The notes under the pieces: model-generated
The model's database searches: none
Told to the model about the DNA's origin: nothing
The model's input: the letters and a program-made list of their open reading frames with translations, nothing else
From: Streptomyces sp. JB150
GTDB lineage: Bacteria > Actinomycetota > Actinomycetes > Streptomycetales > Streptomycetaceae
Assembly (NCBI RefSeq): GCF_011193355.1
Contig: NZ_CP049780.1
Location: 4,167,085-4,231,084, forward strand
Reading direction: 5' to 3'
DNA length: 64,000 nucleotides
Shown here: positions 54,511-62,725 of the stretch, piece after piece
Numbering within the stretch: position 1 is the first letter of the stretch
Layout of the letters: each line of letters begins with the position of its first letter
Made by a program: the position numbers and the translations under genes

Positions 54511-55713
54511 GTGCAGCGCCTCTATGACTTCCTCCGCAACCACCCGACATGGGTCGACGGCTTCTGGGCCACGGTCCTGCTCGGGCTCTCCCTGGTGAGC
54601 GGACAGGTCGACCCGGAAGGCATGGGTACGGACCGGCCGCTGCTCATCCTGCCGGTCGTCCTGCTGCTGTGCGTGGTGGTCGCGCTGCGCCGCCGGATGC
54701 CGGAGAAGATGCTGGTCCTGGCGGCGGTGGTGGGCGTGGCCCAGCTCGTGCTGGACGTCTACACGACGCCCGCGAACTTCGCCATGCTGCTGATCGTCTA
54801 CACGGCCGCCGCCGACGGCGCGCGCTGGGCCTCCCGGCTCGCGCTGATCGGCGGACTGTGCGCGGCGCCCCTCGCCCAGATCCGCTGGCCGGCCACCGAC
54901 TCCAGCCTGCTCGGCGACATCGCGGTCGCTGTCTTCCAGACCGTGCCGTTCGCCCTGGCCTGGGTGCTCGGCGACTCGATGCGCACCCGCCGCGCGTACC
55001 TGGCGCAGCTGGAGGAACGCGCCGCCCGCCTGGAGAAGGAGCGCGAGGCACAGGCCAAGGTCGCGGTCGCCGCCGAGCGCGCCCGGATCGCCCGCGAGCT
55101 GCACGACGTCGTCGCGCACAACGTGTCCGTGATGGTGGTGCAGGCCGACGGCGCCGCGTACGTCCTCGACGCGGCGCCCGACCAGGCGAAGAAGGCGCTG
55201 GAGACGATCTCCTCGACCGGTCGGCAGGCGCTCGCCGAGATGCGCCGGCTGCTCGGTGTGCTGCGCACCGGCGAGCACCAGGAGAGCGGGGAGTACGTCC
55301 CGCAGCCCGACGTCCAGCAGATCGAGGAGCTGGTCGAGCAGTGCCGTGGCTCCGGGCTGCCCGTGGACTTCAGGATCGAGGGCACCCCGCGCCCGCTGCC
55401 CAGCGGTGTCGAGCTGACCGCCTACCGCATCGTGCAGGAGGCGCTGACCAACACCCGCAAGCACGGCGGCCCGAACGCCGGCGCCAGCGTGCGCCTGGTC
55501 TACTTCGACGACGGTCTCGGCCTGCTCGTCGAGGACGACGGCAAGGGCGCCCCGCACGAGCTGTACGAGGAGGGCGGCGTCGACGGACAGGGCCACGGCC
55601 TGATCGGCATGCGCGAGCGGGTCGGGATGGTCGGGGGCACCCTGGACGCGGGACCCCGCCCCGGCGGAGGATTCCGCATCAGTGCGCTGCTGCCGCTCAA
55701 ACCAGCGCATTGA
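54511..55713 (+). CDS. Two-component sensor histidine kinase (HisKA_3)
   Basis: A 400-residue NarL-type kinase. The N-terminal half has four or more membrane segments (such as LLILPVVLLLCVVVALRR and AVFQTVPFALAWVLG) without a large outside loop, suggesting membrane sensing. His198 in ARELHDVVAHNVSVMVVQ is the phosphorylation site. The ATPase has EALTNTRKHGGP and VEDDGKGAP with GHGLIGMRERVGMVGG. TACGCT at 54498-54503 is seven bases before the GTG, suggesting a leaderless mRNA. The partner response regulator follows. Confidence 0.94.
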   Translation: MQRLYDFLRNHPTWVDGFWATVLLGLSLVSGQVDPEGMGTDRPLLILPVVLLLCVVVALRRRMPEKMLVLAAVVGVAQLVLDVYTTPANFAMLLIVYTAAADGARWASRLALIGGLCAAPLAQIRWPATDSSLLGDIAVAVFQTVPFALAWVLGDSMRTRRAYLAQLEERAARLEKEREAQAKVAVAAERARIARELHDVVAHNVSVMVVQADGAAYVLDAAPDQAKKALETISSTGRQALAEMRRLLGVLRTGEHQESGEYVPQPDVQQIEELVEQCRGSGLPVDFRIEGTPRPLPSGVELTAYRIVQEALTNTRKHGGPNAGASVRLVYFDDGLGLLVEDDGKGAPHELYEEGGVDGQGHGLIGMRERVGMVGGTLDAGPRPGGGFRISALLPLKPAH

Positions 55714-55815
55714 CGCATACGCACGCCCTTTGTTGACACCTGTCACGCCCCGCACGGCCCGCCACACCCCACACGCCCCCACCCGCTCACGACCATGGAC
55801 ATGGAAGAGGCCCCG

Positions 55816-56490
55816 ATGACGATCCGCGTGATGCTCGTCGACGACCAGGTGCTGCTGCGCACCGGGTTCCGGATGGTGCTCGCCGCCCAGCCGGACATGG
55901 AGGTCGTCGCCGAGGCGGGTGACGGTGTCGAGGCCCTGCAGGTGGTGCGCTCGACGGACGTCGACGTCGTCCTGATGGACGTACGCATGCCCAAGCTGGA
56001 CGGCGTGGAGGCCACCCGCCGCATCTGCGTCGAGCCGAACCCGCCGAAGGTGCTGATCCTGACCACCTTCGACCTCGACGAGTACGCCTTCTCCGGGCTG
56101 AAGGCGGGTGCCTCCGGGTTCATGCTCAAGGACGTGCCGCCCGGCGAGCTGCTCGCCGCGATCCGCGCGGTGCACAGCGGTGACGCCGTGGTGGCCCCGT
56201 CGACCACGCGGCGCCTCCTCGACCGGTTCGCGCCGATGCTGCCGAGCACCGGCAAGGAGCCGCAGCACAAGGAGCTGGAGCGGCTGACCGAGCGGGAGCG
56301 CGAGGTGATGATGCTGGTCGCGCAGGGCCTGTCCAACGGCGAGATCGCCGCGCGGCTGGTGCTGTCCGAGGCCACCGTGAAGACCCACGTGGGCCGCATC
56401 CTGACCAAGCTCGGCCTGCGGGACCGGGTGCAGGTCGTCGTCCTGGCGTACGAGACGGGGCTGGTGCGGGCCGGCGGCGGGCACGGCTGA
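55816..56490 (+). CDS. LuxR/NarL-family response regulator
   Basis: A 224-residue regulator. The receiver domain begins MTIRVMLVDDQVLLRTGFRM with the acidic pair, and Asp55 in VVLMDVRMPKLDG accepts phosphate; LKDVPPGELLAAIRAV contains the conserved Lys. The C-terminal helix-turn-helix reads LTEREREVMMLVAQGLSNGE and LSEATVKTHVGRILTKLGLR. It is the cognate partner of the kinase 102 bp upstream. ATG 55816 is favoured since GGAAGAGG lies five bases upstream; ATG 55795 is in frame. Confidence 0.94.
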   Translation: MTIRVMLVDDQVLLRTGFRMVLAAQPDMEVVAEAGDGVEALQVVRSTDVDVVLMDVRMPKLDGVEATRRICVEPNPPKVLILTTFDLDEYAFSGLKAGASGFMLKDVPPGELLAAIRAVHSGDAVVAPSTTRRLLDRFAPMLPSTGKEPQHKELERLTEREREVMMLVAQGLSNGEIAARLVLSEATVKTHVGRILTKLGLRDRVQVVVLAYETGLVRAGGGHG

Positions 56491-56595
56491 GGGCGGGGCG
56501 GCGGGCACGGCTGGGAGTGGGGCGGGGCGGGATGGGGCGCGGCCCCGGCCAGCGGACCGCCTGACGCCGCGCGGGGCCGCCGGTAGGGTCTGCGC

Positions 56596-57228
56596 ATGCT
56601 CCTGTGGATCAACGGCCCCTTCGGGGGCGGTAAGACACAGACCGCACACGAGATACAGCACCGGCTGCCCGGCAGTGTCATCTGCGACCCCGAGCACGCC
56701 GGATTCGGCCTGCGCCGCATGCTGCCGCCTGCGCTGCGCGGCGACTTCCAGGACCTGGTCTCCTGGCGGCAGGGTGTCGTCGAGGTCCTCGACCTCGCCC
56801 TGACCCGGCACGACGGCGTGGTCATCGTGCCCATGACCGTCACCGACTCCGGCTACTTCGCCGAGACCGTCGGCCGGCTGCGGGAACTCGGCCACGACGT
56901 ACGGCACTTCACCCTCCTCGCGCAACGCGAGACCGTCCTCGCGCGCCTGCGCGAGCGCGGCCTCGGCCACCTGCTGCGGTTCGCCGCCGGGAAGGGCGCC
57001 GCACCGCGCGGCGAGAGCTGGGCCGTCCAGCGGCTCGACCACTGCCTGGAGCGGCTGAGCGCCCCCGAGTTCGCCGAGCATCTGTGGACGGATCACGTCA
57101 CCGTCCCGAGAACGGCCGACCGCATCGCCGTCCTGGCGGGCCTCACGCTCCGCCCGCACCAAGGGGGTGCGCTGCGCACGCGGCTACGGCAGGCCCGGGT
57201 GAGCCTGCGTCACATCCGCTTCGACTGA
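56596..57228 (+). CDS. TmrB-like P-loop ATPase
   Basis: A 210-residue protein with Walker A GPFGGGKTQTAHEI at residues 7-20, then RLPGSVICDPEHAGFGLRRM and, near the middle, DGVVIVPMTVTDSGYFAETV. The order matches TmrB and related AAA proteins that give tunicamycin resistance in Bacillus by binding the drug. A resistance role here is only inferred. TAGGGT at 56584-56589 is exactly six bases before the ATG, and no ribosome-binding site is present, so the mRNA is probably leaderless. Confidence 0.83.
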   Translation: MLLWINGPFGGGKTQTAHEIQHRLPGSVICDPEHAGFGLRRMLPPALRGDFQDLVSWRQGVVEVLDLALTRHDGVVIVPMTVTDSGYFAETVGRLRELGHDVRHFTLLAQRETVLARLRERGLGHLLRFAAGKGAAPRGESWAVQRLDHCLERLSAPEFAEHLWTDHVTVPRTADRIAVLAGLTLRPHQGGALRTRLRQARVSLRHIRFD

Positions 57229-57288
57229 CCGACCGGGGGTCGATGGCCGGGGCCCGACGGACCGGGGAGGGCGTCCCGGTCACCGCCG

Positions 57289-58395
57289 TCACCGCAGCAC
57301 ACCCTCGATGAAGTCGCTGCCCAGGCGGGCCACCGCCGACAGGTCCAGCTGGTGCTGGGCGTACCGGCCGCGGCGGCGGGTGGTGATCAGACCGGCCTTT
57401 TTGAGAACGCTCAGGTGTCGGGATATCTCGGGTGCCGACATGCCGTGCGCGTCGGCCAGCTCGCCGGTGGTGTGCGGGGCGCGGGCGAGGTGGCGGCACA
57501 GCCGCATCCGGACCGGGTGCGCCAGTGCCTCCAGCCGGCGGGTGAGCTGCTCGACGGACGGCGCCTGCGGCGCGGGGCCGCTGACCGGGTAGGTGATCGC
57601 CGGCTGCCAGCCGTACCGGTGCAGCACCATCACATGGGGCCAGCCCAGGCTCGTCGGGACCAGCACTAGGTTCCCGTCCCCGGTGGCGGTGCGGCCCTCG
57701 ATCAGCTTGTCGACCGTGATCAGCCCGGCCTCCTCGTCCAGCGACACCGCCGAGGACACCGCCGTGAGGGCGGCGGCGAGGCCCTTGCGCCGCAGCAGCT
57801 CCGTCTTGTGACGCGCGTCGGCGGCCAGCTGCGGCTGGACCCGCGTCCAGACGTCCGCGAAGAAGGCCTCCTCGCAGTCCCGCATCAGCTGCCGGAACCA
57901 GCCCCGCACGGCAGGCGGGTCGTCCAGCAGCCGCCGGGTGAACCGCTCCTGGACGCAGCCCCGCGCGGCGGCCATCTCCAGCGCGCGCCGCCGCACCGCC
58001 TCGTCCTCCAGCGGGCCGGCGCTGCGGGTGTCGTAGCCGATCTGACAGGTGAACTCCAGGGCCGCGTGCACGAACTGCTCGTCGGTCAGCTTGTCCAGCA
58101 GGTCGAGTTCGTCGGTGAGCGTGGCGCCCGGCAGGGTGCGGGTGCTGCCCGGGACCCCGGCGAACGGGGCGAACACGTCCGAGAAGGTGGTCCGCCACAG
58201 GAAGTCCGCCTCACTCAGGCGGTCCGCGAGGCCGGGGTCCAGTTGCGAGGAGACCGCCGTCGCCCACCCCTGGAGCCCCGGGTGGTGCCCCGGCTCGCTG
58301 AGCGCGTGCAGCGCCATGCCGAGCTCGGCCAGCGGCGACGGCACGAAGAAGATGCGCTCCTGCGGCAGCCCGGTGATGTCGATGCTCACGCTCAT
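57289..58395 (-). CDS. ArsR-like regulator with DUF5937 domain
   Basis: A 368-residue protein. The N-terminal 270 residues are a DUF5937-type domain (FFVPSPLAELGMALHALSEP near the start, then long helices). The C-terminal 90 residues are a winged helix of ArsR type: LARAPHTTGELADAHGMSAP, then EISRHLSVLKKAGLITTRRR. No metal-binding cysteine motif of classic ArsR is present. The ligand is unknown. It converges with the TmrB-like gene and diverges from the small gene at 58568. Confidence 0.87.
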   Translation of the reverse strand: MSVSIDITGLPQERIFFVPSPLAELGMALHALSEPGHHPGLQGWATAVSSQLDPGLADRLSEADFLWRTTFSDVFAPFAGVPGSTRTLPGATLTDELDLLDKLTDEQFVHAALEFTCQIGYDTRSAGPLEDEAVRRRALEMAAARGCVQERFTRRLLDDPPAVRGWFRQLMRDCEEAFFADVWTRVQPQLAADARHKTELLRRKGLAAALTAVSSAVSLDEEAGLITVDKLIEGRTATGDGNLVLVPTSLGWPHVMVLHRYGWQPAITYPVSGPAPQAPSVEQLTRRLEALAHPVRMRLCRHLARAPHTTGELADAHGMSAPEISRHLSVLKKAGLITTRRRGRYAQHQLDLSAVARLGSDFIEGVLR

Positions 58396-58567
58396 GACCC
58401 CATGGTGCACGGCCCCACTGACACCGCCCCGTCGATTGACGGGTGCCGTCAACCGGCGCGACCGGCCCGCGTCACCGGGCGCAGGCTGAGGTCACCGGGG
58501 GCCGCCGCGAAGCCTCCCGGAACCTCCCGTTCCCTGTGTCCCGGACCTCCCCGAGAGGCGATCCGCC

Positions 58568-58777
58568 ATGAGCATCACCCAGCAGTACCTCCTCGACGCC
58601 TACCGCGCCCGCCGGCTCGGCGAGGCCGTCCCGCCCCAGCCCGGCGCCCACGATTGGCAGGTCGTCCGCGAGTGGCGCGACCGCCGCGAGTTCGCGGCGA
58701 TCCTCACCGGCCGCCCGGCCCACGGCCGCCTACGGCACACCCTGAGCCGGTGGACCCGCCTGCGACCGCGCCTCTAG
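58568..58777 (+). CDS. Small hypothetical protein ending in the MITE
   Basis: A 69-residue basic protein, beginning MSITQQYLLDAYRARRLGEA and ending TLSRWTRLRPRL. GAGAGG about nine bases before the ATG is a good ribosome-binding site, and codon use fits a Streptomyces gene. It diverges from the ArsR-like gene. Its stop codon TAG (58775-58777) is part of the CTAG end of the adjoining palindromic element, so the original protein may have been longer. No family recognised. Confidence 0.65.
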   Translation: MSITQQYLLDAYRARRLGEAVPPQPGAHDWQVVREWRDRREFAAILTGRPAHGRLRHTLSRWTRLRPRL

Positions 58778-58975
58778 GGGGCGCCTCGCCGATCATGCCG
58801 GGCTCCCGGCGTCTGGTGCCGCGCCTCGCCGCGTTGTCGTCGGTCGCCGACTCCCCCACGCTCGGCTGCGCTCGCGCGGGGGCACCCCCATCGCGTCGAC
58901 TCCCTCCTCCGCCTTGCGATGCGCGGCACCAGACGCCGCTCGCTGATCCGGCCTGATCGACGAGACACCCCCTAG
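58774..58975. mobile_element. MITE-like palindromic element, 202 bp
   Basis: The ends are CTAGGGGGCGCCTCGCCGAT (left) and, read inward from 58975, CTAGGGGGTGTCTCGTCGAT (right). The terminal 27 bases match at 23 positions. Inside lie perfect 18 bp arms, CGGCGTCTGGTGCCGCGC at 58805-58822 and its complement near 58921-58938, and an inner hairpin with CCCCCACGCTCGG. CTAG at both ends may be target and duplication. No transposase is encoded. I recall very similar palindromes in many Streptomyces genomes, so it is probably a non-autonomous repeated element. Confidence 0.85.
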
Positions 58976-59359
58976 CACCCGGACCGCCCGGCTCGGAGGA
59001 CGCGCGGTGGCCCACTGCCCGGGACGTGAAGACGCCGGCTGCGATCGGAGAGCACGGCCGGCGGTCCGGCGACGCAGACCGCGCCGCGCTGGCACGGACC
59101 ACGACCCACGGTGTCGACCGCGCCGCGCTGGCACGGGGCCAGAAACCACCGATGCGGGCCGCGCGGTGGCACCGGCCGATCCGCCGGCGCGGACCGCCAG
59201 GCGACGGCATCGGCCGCTGCTCCGGCGGCGCCGGCCGCGTCGCGAAGACGCCGACTACGACCCGCCGAGGCCCCCCGCGCTGGCACCCGGCCACCACCCG
59301 ACGCCGCAGACCGGGCCACAGACGCCCCGACCGCCACCCCGGCGTCGCCGACCACCTCG
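58976..59359. other. Noncoding gap after the MITE, with a 21 bp direct repeat
   Basis: These 384 bp show no gene with family-like sequence. GACCGCGCCGCGCTGGCACGG occurs at 59077 and again at 59116, a 39 bp period, with weaker GCGCTGGCAC copies near 59277. The sequence looks like degenerate, non-selected DNA, possibly left from an older insertion. Confidence 0.6.
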
Positions 59360-60604
59360 TCAAGGCGCTGACCCTGACCCCGCCTCTCCCCGCCCCCCGC
59401 TCTCCTGCGCCAACCGCCGCGCGAACTCCCTCACCGCCGACCGCACGTCCTCGGCGGCCCACTCCAGCCCCGCCGCGCGGACGTTCAGCTCCGTCATGGC
59501 GATGCCGGGGACCCTGTGGTCCCAGCCGTTGGCGAAGAGCAGGGTCCCGGTCTCCTCGGCCGTGCGGACCGCCGCCTCGGCGACGACGTCGGCGTCGTAC
59601 GGCAGCCAGAGCTGGAACTCGTGGGTGTGCGGCACCTCCGGGTGCACGTGTGCCCACGGCAGCCCGGCCTCCGCGCACCCCTCCCGGAGCGCGGCGGCCA
59701 CCACGCGCGCGTGCCGCACGTACTCCGGCAGCCGCGGCAGCTCCCGCTCCAGCCCCGCGAGCGCCGACAGCACGGTGGGGAACTGCTGGAACACCGTGCC
59801 GCCGTACCGGTGCCGCCAGACCTTCGCCTCCTCCACCAGGATCCGCGGGCCGGCCAGCGCGGCCCCGCCGAAGCCGCCGAGGGACTTGTAGAACGACACG
59901 TAGACGCTGTCCGCGAGGCCCGCGATCTCCTCCAGGGGACGGCCGAAGTGGACCGTCGACTCCCACAGGCGCGCGCCGTCGAAGTGCACCACCGCCTCAC
60001 GCTCGCGCGCCGCCTCCACCACCTCGGTCAGCTCCTCCCAGGACGGCAGCAGGAACCCGGCGTCCCTGAGGGGCAGCTCCAGCATCAGGGCGCCGAACGG
60101 CTCCTCCAGGTCCCGTACCTCCTCGGCGGTCGGCTGCCGGGGCGCGCGCGTCACATGGACCGGTCGCAACCCGCCCACCTGGCTGAAGGCATGGCGTTCG
60201 TGCACTTCCGGGTGGGCGAGCGGGTGCAGGGCCACGGCCGGGTTGCCGGTGCGGCCGGCCCAGCAGCGCAGGGCCACCTGCTGGGCCATCGTGCCGGTCG
60301 GGAAGAAGGCGGCGGCCTCGGTGCCGAGCAGCCCGGCGACCTTCTCCTCCAGGGCCTCGACGACGCCGTCGCCGTAGAAGTCCGCCCGCTCGTCCAGGTC
60401 GTACAGCCCGGCCGCCGAGTCCAGCAGCGCCAGGCGCTCACGCAGCGTGGACAGGGAAGCGGGGCGCGAGAGAATGCGCCGCGCGCCCCTGGCAGCGTTG
60501 ATGCGCCGCTCTCTGCGACGCTTGCGCTGCTCGTCGGCGGACGACGGTTCCGGTGTGCTCGGGGAGGCCGGCCGCGGGGCCGGCTGTTGGGCCGAATCGC
60601 TCAT
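59360..60604 (-). CDS. Threonine aldolase/beta-eliminating lyase family enzyme
   Basis: A 414-residue PLP enzyme of the low-specificity threonine aldolase family, splitting L-threonine or allo-threonine to glycine and acetaldehyde. The N-terminal 45 residues are polar, then YDLDERADFYGDGVVEALEE and FFPTGTMAQQVALRCW correspond to the family start. The Asp and Lys of the cofactor site lie in VVHFDGARLWES and SVYVSFYKSLGGFGGAALAG. The sequence differs from typical LtaE, so the substrate may differ. ATG 60604 is preferred over 60616 by position; neither has a strong ribosome-binding site. Confidence 0.82.
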   Translation of the reverse strand: MSDSAQQPAPRPASPSTPEPSSADEQRKRRRERRINAARGARRILSRPASLSTLRERLALLDSAAGLYDLDERADFYGDGVVEALEEKVAGLLGTEAAAFFPTGTMAQQVALRCWAGRTGNPAVALHPLAHPEVHERHAFSQVGGLRPVHVTRAPRQPTAEEVRDLEEPFGALMLELPLRDAGFLLPSWEELTEVVEAAREREAVVHFDGARLWESTVHFGRPLEEIAGLADSVYVSFYKSLGGFGGAALAGPRILVEEAKVWRHRYGGTVFQQFPTVLSALAGLERELPRLPEYVRHARVVAAALREGCAEAGLPWAHVHPEVPHTHEFQLWLPYDADVVAEAAVRTAEETGTLLFANGWDHRVPGIAMTELNVRAAGLEWAAEDVRSAVREFARRLAQESGGRGEAGSGSAP

Positions 60605-60785
60605 GTCCGAGATCATCGCGGGCGGCTTTGCGCGCGGACACCGCTTTTCCGCACAGCCCGCCGGGGAACCTCGGACAGAAACCCACAGCCTGTGGACAAC
60701 CGAACGCCTCTCGAACCGATCGCGTTAACATGACGAGAAATCGTCCGGTACCCAGAGCGGACTGGAACGGGAAGGCCGCCGTCGC

Positions 60786-61718
60786 GTGAGTACAAGCCAA
60801 CAGCCAGATCCCCGGGACCGCCCCGCGCGGCTCACCGTCGGCGTCGTCGGCGCCGGCCGCGTGGGCCCCGCACTCGCCGCGTCCCTCCAGCTCGCAGGGC
60901 ACCGCCCGGTGGCCGTCTCCGCGGTCTCCGACGCCTCCCGGCGGCGCGCCGCGCAGCTGCTGCCCGACGTGCCGGTGGTCCCGCCCGCCGAGGTGCTGCG
61001 CCGCGCCGACCTGGTGCTGCTCACCGTCCCCGACGACACCCTCCCCGGCCTGGTGTCCGGCCTCGCCGAGACCGGCGCCGTCCGCCCCGGCCAGCTGCTC
61101 GTCCACACCTCCGGACGCTACGGCGCGAAGGTCCTCGACCCCGCCCTGCGCGCGGGCGCCCTCCCGCTGGCCCTGCACCCGGCGATGACCTTCACCGGCA
61201 CCCCCGTGGACGTCCAGCGCCTGGCCGGCTGCTCGTTCGGCGTCACCGCCCCCGAGGAGCTGCGACTGGCCGCGGAGGCCCTCGTCATCGAGATGGGCGG
61301 CGAGCCCGAGTGGATCGCCGAGGAACACCGGCCGCTCTACCACGCGGCCCTCGCGCTCGGCGCGAACCACCTGGTCACCCTGGTCGCCCAGTCCCTGGAC
61401 CTGCTGCGCGCGGCGGGCGTCGGCGCCCCCGACCGGATGCTCGGCCCGCTGCTCGGCGCCGCCCTCGACAACGCCCTGCGCTCCGGCGACGCCGCCCTGA
61501 CCGGACCCGTCGCGCGCGGGGACGCGGGCACCGTCGCCGCGCACATCGCCGAACTGCGCGCGCACGCCCCGCAGACCGTCGCCGGCTATCTGGCGATGGC
61601 CCGCGCGACCGCGGACCGGGCGCTCGCCTCCGGCCTGCTGAAGCCGGAACTGGCCGAAGACCTGCTGGGGGTGCTCGCCGACGGGGCGGCGCTGCCCGAG
61701 AACGGGGGAGACCGATGA
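60786..61718 (+). CDS. DUF2520 Rossmann-fold oxidoreductase
   Basis: A 310-residue protein. The NAD(P)-binding motif is [20 protein letters not shown], and [17 protein letters not shown] follows. The DUF2520 C-terminal half has [20 protein letters not shown] and [20 protein letters not shown]. The fold resembles 2-dehydropantoate or pyrroline reductases. Its stop overlaps the panC start (ATGA), so it is co-translated with PanC; a ketopantoate-reductase role in pantothenate synthesis is possible but inferred. The GTG start lies 181 bp from the divergent aldolase gene. Confidence 0.88.
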   Translation: MSTSQQPDPRDRPARLTVGVVGAGRVGPALAASLQLAGHRPVAVSAVSDASRRRAAQLLPDVPVVPPAEVLRRADLVLLTVPDDTLPGLVSGLAETGAVRPGQLLVHTSGRYGAKVLDPALRAGALPLALHPAMTFTGTPVDVQRLAGCSFGVTAPEELRLAAEALVIEMGGEPEWIAEEHRPLYHAALALGANHLVTLVAQSLDLLRAAGVGAPDRMLGPLLGAALDNALRSGDAALTGPVARGDAGTVAAHIAELRAHAPQTVAGYLAMARATADRALASGLLKPELAEDLLGVLADGAALPENGGDR

Positions 61719-62725
61719 GCCGCGACTTCGAACTCGTCCCCACCCTGGACGACCTCGGCTACGTCCTGGACCACTTCTCGGTGCCCGGCCGCACCGCCGT
61801 CGTGATGACCATGGGCGCGCTGCACGAAGGCCACGCCACCCTGATCCGCACCGCGCGCGAGCACGTCGGCCGCAAGGGCTACGTGGTGGTCACCGTCTTC
61901 GTGAACCCGCTCCAGTTCGGCGCGGGCGAGGACCTGGACCGCTATCCGCGCACCCTGGAAGCCGACCTGAAGACCGCCGAGCAGGCGGGCGCCGACATCG
62001 TCTTCGCGCCGTCCGTGGAGGAGATGTACCCGGACGGCAGGCCCGAGATCACCCTCCGCGCGGGAGCCATGGGCGAACGCCTGGAGGGCGCCTCCCGCCC
62101 CGGCCACTTCGACGGCATGCTCACCGTCGTCGCCAAACTGCTCCACCTCACCCGCCCCGACGTCGCCTTCTTCGGGCAGAAGGACGCCCAGCAGCTCGCC
62201 CTGATCCGCCGCATGGTGCGGGACCTGAACTTCCCCGTCGAGATCGTCGGCGTGCCGACCGTCCGCGAGGAGGACGGCCTGGCCCTGTCCAGCCGCAACC
62301 GCTACCTCTCCCCGCAGGAACGCCGTACCGCCCTCGCGCTGTCCCGCGCGCTGTTCGCCGCGCAGGACCGCCACGCGGCCCTGGAGGCGCTGCGCGCCCG
62401 AGCCCGGGAAGTGCCCTCCACGCGCGCGCGTGCCGAGGCGCTGAGCGCGATAGGGGAGTCCCGCGCGGCCGCCGACGCGCACGCCGTCGCCGAGGCCGCC
62501 CCCGGCGGGCCCGCCGAGGTCCGCGCGGCGGCCCGGCTGGTCCTCGACGAGGCCGCCCGCCTCGACCCGCCGCTCGTCCTCGACTACCTGGCCCTGGTCG
62601 ACCCGTCCGACTTCTCGGAGGTCCCCGACGACTACACCGGCGAGGCCGTCCTCGCCGTCGCGGCCAAGGTCGGCACGACCCGGCTGATCGACAACATCAC
62701 CCTCACCTTCGGAGCCGCCTCGTGA
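61715..62725 (+). CDS. panC: Pantothenate synthetase
   Basis: Joins pantoate and beta-alanine using ATP, 336 residues. Motifs: [20 protein letters not shown] (HxGH), [49 protein letters not shown] and [16 protein letters not shown]. It overlaps the DUF2520 gene before it (ATGA) and nadB after it (GTGA), so pantothenate and NAD synthesis genes form one tightly coupled unit. Confidence 0.97.
   Translation: MSRDFELVPTLDDLGYVLDHFSVPGRTAVVMTMGALHEGHATLIRTAREHVGRKGYVVVTVFVNPLQFGAGEDLDRYPRTLEADLKTAEQAGADIVFAPSVEEMYPDGRPEITLRAGAMGERLEGASRPGHFDGMLTVVAKLLHLTRPDVAFFGQKDAQQLALIRRMVRDLNFPVEIVGVPTVREEDGLALSSRNRYLSPQERRTALALSRALFAAQDRHAALEALRARAREVPSTRARAEALSAIGESRAAADAHAVAEAAPGGPAEVRAAARLVLDEAARLDPPLVLDYLALVDPSDFSEVPDDYTGEAVLAVAAKVGTTRLIDNITLTFGAAS

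Noticed and set aside
54382..57162. A 926-residue minus-strand open frame
   Set aside because: Antisense to the kinase, regulator and TmrB-like genes, all with intact motifs.
58774..58975. Minus-strand open frame of 64 codons inside the palindrome
   Set aside because: It is part of the repeated element, Arg/Gly-rich, with no start signal; best seen as noncoding repeat.
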